A stretch of DNA of 64,000 nucleotides, taken from contig CAWAMD010000005.1 in NCBI GenBank assembly GCA_963783045.1, forward strand, positions 248,001-312,000. The letters are read 5' to 3'. Both the position numbers and the translations under genes were made by a program. The notes under the pieces are model-generated. The model was not told the origin of the DNA and did no database searches. It saw nothing but the letters and a program-made list of their open reading frames with translations. Of the stretch, positions 61,620-64,000 are shown piece after piece (the first letter of the stretch is position 1; each line of letters begins with the position of its first letter). The DNA is from CAWAMD01 sp963783045. Its GTDB lineage: Bacteria > Actinomycetota > Nitriliruptoria > Nitriliruptorales > Nitriliruptoraceae.

Positions 61620-62566
61620 AGGTCCCGGCATCGCTCGAGGGGCTGCCCCCGCCGCCGCCCGAGACCATGAAGGACCGGGCGACCTACTGGCGCTACCGCG
61701 CGGTGTGGGAGACGACGGCGCACATCCCGCAGGCGATCGCCCGGAAGCTGCCCGCGACGCTCGGACCGCTGTGGTACCGGGCCGCCGACGAGAAGCAGAA
61801 GGAGCAGGCCCGGCGCAACCTCGCCCGGGTCTCCGGTCATCCGCCGGCCGACGAGCTCGAGGAGCTCGTGCAGGCCGCCTACGTCTCCTACGGCCGCTAC
61901 TGGCTCGACGCCTTCCGGCTGCACCGCATGGATCCGGCCGACGTGGTCGCCCGCTCCTCGGGGGAGGGGCTCGAGCACGTCGACGAGCTGCTGGCCGGCG
62001 GCGAGGGTGCGATCCTCGCGACGGCGCACCTCGGATCCTGGGACGTGGGGGCGCTGTTCGCCTCCCAGCGGCACTGGCGCATGACCGTCGTTGCGGAGCT
62101 GCTGCGGCCGCGTCGGCTGTTCAACCGCTTCGTCTGGCTGCGGCGCGGCGCCGGGATCGGGGTCATCCCGCTCGTGCGGGGCGGCGACATGATCGGCCCG
62201 CTCGTGGACGTGGTGAACGACGGCGGGCTCGCCACGCTGCTGGCCGACCGGGACCTCGGCAAGAAGGGCCCCGTCGTCGACTTCTTCGGCGAGCCGTGCC
62301 GACTGCCGGCCGGAACGGCCGTCCTCGCCCGTCGGACCGGCCGGCCCGTGTGCGTCGGGGCCTTCCTGACCGTCGGAGAGGAGGACTTCCGCGCCGTCGT
62401 CCGACCTCCCGTGGACATCGCCGGATGCACCGTCGAGGAGGGCACGCAGGTCGTCGCCCACGAGCTCGAGCGGCTCATCTCCCGTGCCCCGGCGCAGTGG
62501 CACGTGTTCGTGCCGAACTGGCTCGCCGACCGCGAACCGGACCATCCGGCGCTCCGGGACCCGTGA
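61616..62566 (+). CDS. patA: phosphatidylinositol mannoside acyltransferase (PatA-like)
   Basis: 316 residues of the HtrB/MsbB lysophospholipid-acyltransferase family. AHLGSWDVGALFASQR near 140 has the H-x4-D motif, and LLADRDLGKKGPVVDFFGEPCRLPAGTAVLARR near 220-250 the conserved later motifs. In the mycobacterial pathway it adds palmitate to the mannose of PIM. GTG overlaps the pgsA stop; pimA follows by 1 bp. Confidence 0.85.
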   Translation: MKVPASLEGLPPPPPETMKDRATYWRYRAVWETTAHIPQAIARKLPATLGPLWYRAADEKQKEQARRNLARVSGHPPADELEELVQAAYVSYGRYWLDAFRLHRMDPADVVARSSGEGLEHVDELLAGGEGAILATAHLGSWDVGALFASQRHWRMTVVAELLRPRRLFNRFVWLRRGAGIGVIPLVRGGDMIGPLVDVVNDGGLATLLADRDLGKKGPVVDFFGEPCRLPAGTAVLARRTGRPVCVGAFLTVGEEDFRAVVRPPVDIAGCTVEEGTQVVAHELERLISRAPAQWHVFVPNWLADREPDHPALRDP

Positions 62567-62567
62567 C

Positions 62568-63683
62568 GTGCGTGTCGCTCTCGTCTCGCCGTACGCCATG
62601 GACGTCCCGGGTGGCGTCCAGTCCCACGTTGCGCATCTCGCGACCGAGCTCCGCCGCCTCGGTGACGAGGTGCTCGTCGTCGCGCCCGGCACCGGCCCGG
62701 CGCAGCACGGATCGGACGACGTTCGCCGGGTCGGGGCGGTCGTGCGGATCCCGTTCAACGACTCGGTGGCGCCCATCACCCTCTCGCCGGCAGCGGCGAC
62801 CCGGACGCTACGGGCGCTGCGCGCGTTCGCTCCCAACGTCGTCCACGTGCACGAGCCGGCGGTGCCCGTCGTCGCGCTCGCCGCGTCGCTGCGCTCGCCG
62901 TGCCCGGCCGTCGGCACCTTCCACGCGTGGTCCGACCGCGACCGCGCCTACCGGCTGGCGCGCCCCGTGGCCCGCCGCGCGGCCGAGGCGCTCGATGCCC
63001 GCATCGCCGTGAGTCAGGCCGCCGTCGCCTACCACGCAGGCGCGCTCGGCCTGCCCGAGGGGGCGTTCCGCCAGATCCCGAACGCCGTCGACGTCGCCCG
63101 CTTCGCCGACGCGGCGCCGCTGGAAGACCTGGCGCCGGACGGCGAGCCGGTGCTGCTGTTCGTCGGCCGGCTCGAGCCGCGCAAGGGGCTCGAGCAGCTC
63201 GTCCGTGCACTCATCATCCTGAAGTCGCAGCGGCCACGCGTTCGTCTCGTGGTCGTGGGGGAGGGTCCGCAGCGCGAGCAGGCCGAGACGCTGCTGCCCT
63301 CGCGCCTGCAGGCCAGCGTGGAGTTCCGCGGCCGCGTCGGCGACGACGAGCTCGCCCGGCTCTACCGCTCCTGCGACTGCTTCGTCTCCCCGGCGCTCGG
63401 TGGGGAGTCCTTCGGCATCGTCCTGCTCGAGGCCATGGCCGCCGGGTGCCCCGTCGTCGCGACCGACATCCCCGGGTACCGCTCCGTCGTCCGGGACGGG
63501 GTCAACGGCCGTCTCGTCCCGCCGGGCGACCCACAGGCGCTCGCCGACGCCATCGAGACCCTGCTCGCCAACCCGTCGCTGCGCGCGGCCATGGCCCGTG
63601 AAGCCGCCACGGCCGCGGGCCGCTACGACTGGCCCACGGTGGCTGCCGAGATCCGTCGCGTCTACGCCTCGGTCACACGCTGA
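62568..63683 (+). CDS. pimA: phosphatidylinositol alpha-mannosyltransferase (GT4)
   Basis: 371 residues, GT-B fold. N-terminal VALVSPYAMDVPGGVQSHVAHLA with the GG loop; C-terminal LFVGRLEPRKGLEQLVRAL near 185-203, and the E-x7-E nucleotide-sugar motif PALGGESFGIVLLEAMAAGCPVVAT near 276-300. PimA transfers the first mannose from GDP-mannose to phosphatidylinositol. GTG start directly after the PatA stop. Ends the operon; no clear terminator. Confidence 0.9.
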   Translation: MRVALVSPYAMDVPGGVQSHVAHLATELRRLGDEVLVVAPGTGPAQHGSDDVRRVGAVVRIPFNDSVAPITLSPAAATRTLRALRAFAPNVVHVHEPAVPVVALAASLRSPCPAVGTFHAWSDRDRAYRLARPVARRAAEALDARIAVSQAAVAYHAGALGLPEGAFRQIPNAVDVARFADAAPLEDLAPDGEPVLLFVGRLEPRKGLEQLVRALIILKSQRPRVRLVVVGEGPQREQAETLLPSRLQASVEFRGRVGDDELARLYRSCDCFVSPALGGESFGIVLLEAMAAGCPVVATDIPGYRSVVRDGVNGRLVPPGDPQALADAIETLLANPSLRAAMAREAATAAGRYDWPTVAAEIRRVYASVTR

Positions 63684-63820
63684 TCCTGGCGGGGGGCTCG
63701 CGACGCGTCCTGCGTGCGGCCTCCGCGGTTTGCCGCCACCTCCGCCCCCGGGAACCCGGGCGGGGCTACGCTCGTTCGCACAGGGACGTCGCTGGGGCGA
63801 CGCGGCAGGAGGTAGCTGGT

Positions 63821-64000
63821 GTGGGGACGGGACTGATCGCCGGACTCGTGATCCTGGGCATCGTCGTCATCGTCGGCTTCATGGCCGTCGGGATGTACAA
63901 CCGGCTCGTCCGGTTGCGCAACCGGGCCGAGGAGTCGTGGGCGCAGATCGACGTGCAGCTCAAGCGTCGACACGACCTGATCCCGAACCTGGTCGAGACG
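63821..64000 (+). CDS. lemA: LemA family protein (3' partial)
   Basis: The first 60 codons of a LemA-like gene. One membrane segment (GLIAGLVILGIVVIVGFMAVGMYNRLV) and the diagnostic RLRNRAEESWAQIDVQLKRRHDLIPNLVET. AGGAGG lies 8 nt before GTG 63821. A TACGCT box at 63767-63772 is a possible -10. LemA proteins are membrane proteins of unknown exact function; the rest of the gene lies beyond the window. Confidence 0.85.
   Translation, partial: MGTGLIAGLVILGIVVIVGFMAVGMYNRLVRLRNRAEESWAQIDVQLKRRHDLIPNLVET

Noticed and set aside
63730..63765. GC-rich hairpin after pimA as a terminator
   Set aside because: The CCCGGG-AA-CCCGGG pairing leaves a loop too small to form, and no U-tract follows.

Overview
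This 64 kb window comes from a high-GC actinobacterium. The evidence is the GTG-rich starts, the many 4-bp ATGA/GTGA gene overlaps, and the run thrS - HIT phosphorylase - ... - pgsA - patA - pimA at 56.98-63.68 kb, which is the phosphatidylinositol mannoside cluster of mycobacteria and relatives. Cell-wall-binding type 2 repeats and many apparently leaderless promoters (TANNNT box 6-8 nt before the start codon) fit this. I cannot name the genus; a deep-branching actinobacterial lineage is possible.

Layout. 0-5 kb: tail of a VOC-SRPBCC protein, a zinc alcohol dehydrogenase, then on the minus strand a two-permease ABC exporter whose ATPase is frameshifted. 5-10.6 kb: DsbA-like protein, DUF2332 protein, a RecB-like nuclease followed by a HIRAN-like protein, and an exported/membrane protein pair. 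10.6-22.8 kb: a branched-chain-amino-acid-type ABC importer (fused LivH-LivM permease, two ATPases; frameshifted binding lipoprotein at 21.1-22.7 kb), acyl-CoA synthetase, hydrolase, acyltransferase, PQQ-type propeller and a TPP enzyme. 22.8-36 kb: minus-strand lipid and membrane genes (hydrolases, DegV, MFS, PlsY-like, PlsC-like, AI-2E, methyltransferase, VanW) and the M23 peptidase. 36-39 kb: a possible minus-strand small RNA/mini-ORF and a LigD split into three consecutive genes.

39.1-52 kb is an accessory region: a tRNA-Val(CAC) gene whose 3' end is duplicated at 48.56 kb (28 bp identical) and again in degenerate form at 51.96 kb, with a tyrosine-recombinase remnant beside the middle copy. 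I read this as two decayed elements integrated in tandem. They carry an ECF sigma factor with a membrane partner, MNT/HEPN, ParE/RelE-type and VapBC toxin-antitoxin modules, a flippase-like membrane protein, a propeller plus cell-wall-binding surface protein, and broken kinases. At least six genes here are frameshifted or deleted, against two in the other 51 kb.

52-64 kb returns to the core: a metallopeptidase-like lipoprotein, a two-component system, the thrS-pimA cluster and the start of a LemA family gene. The PIM cluster works as a pathway: PgsA makes the phosphatidylinositol backbone, PimA adds mannose and PatA acylates it.
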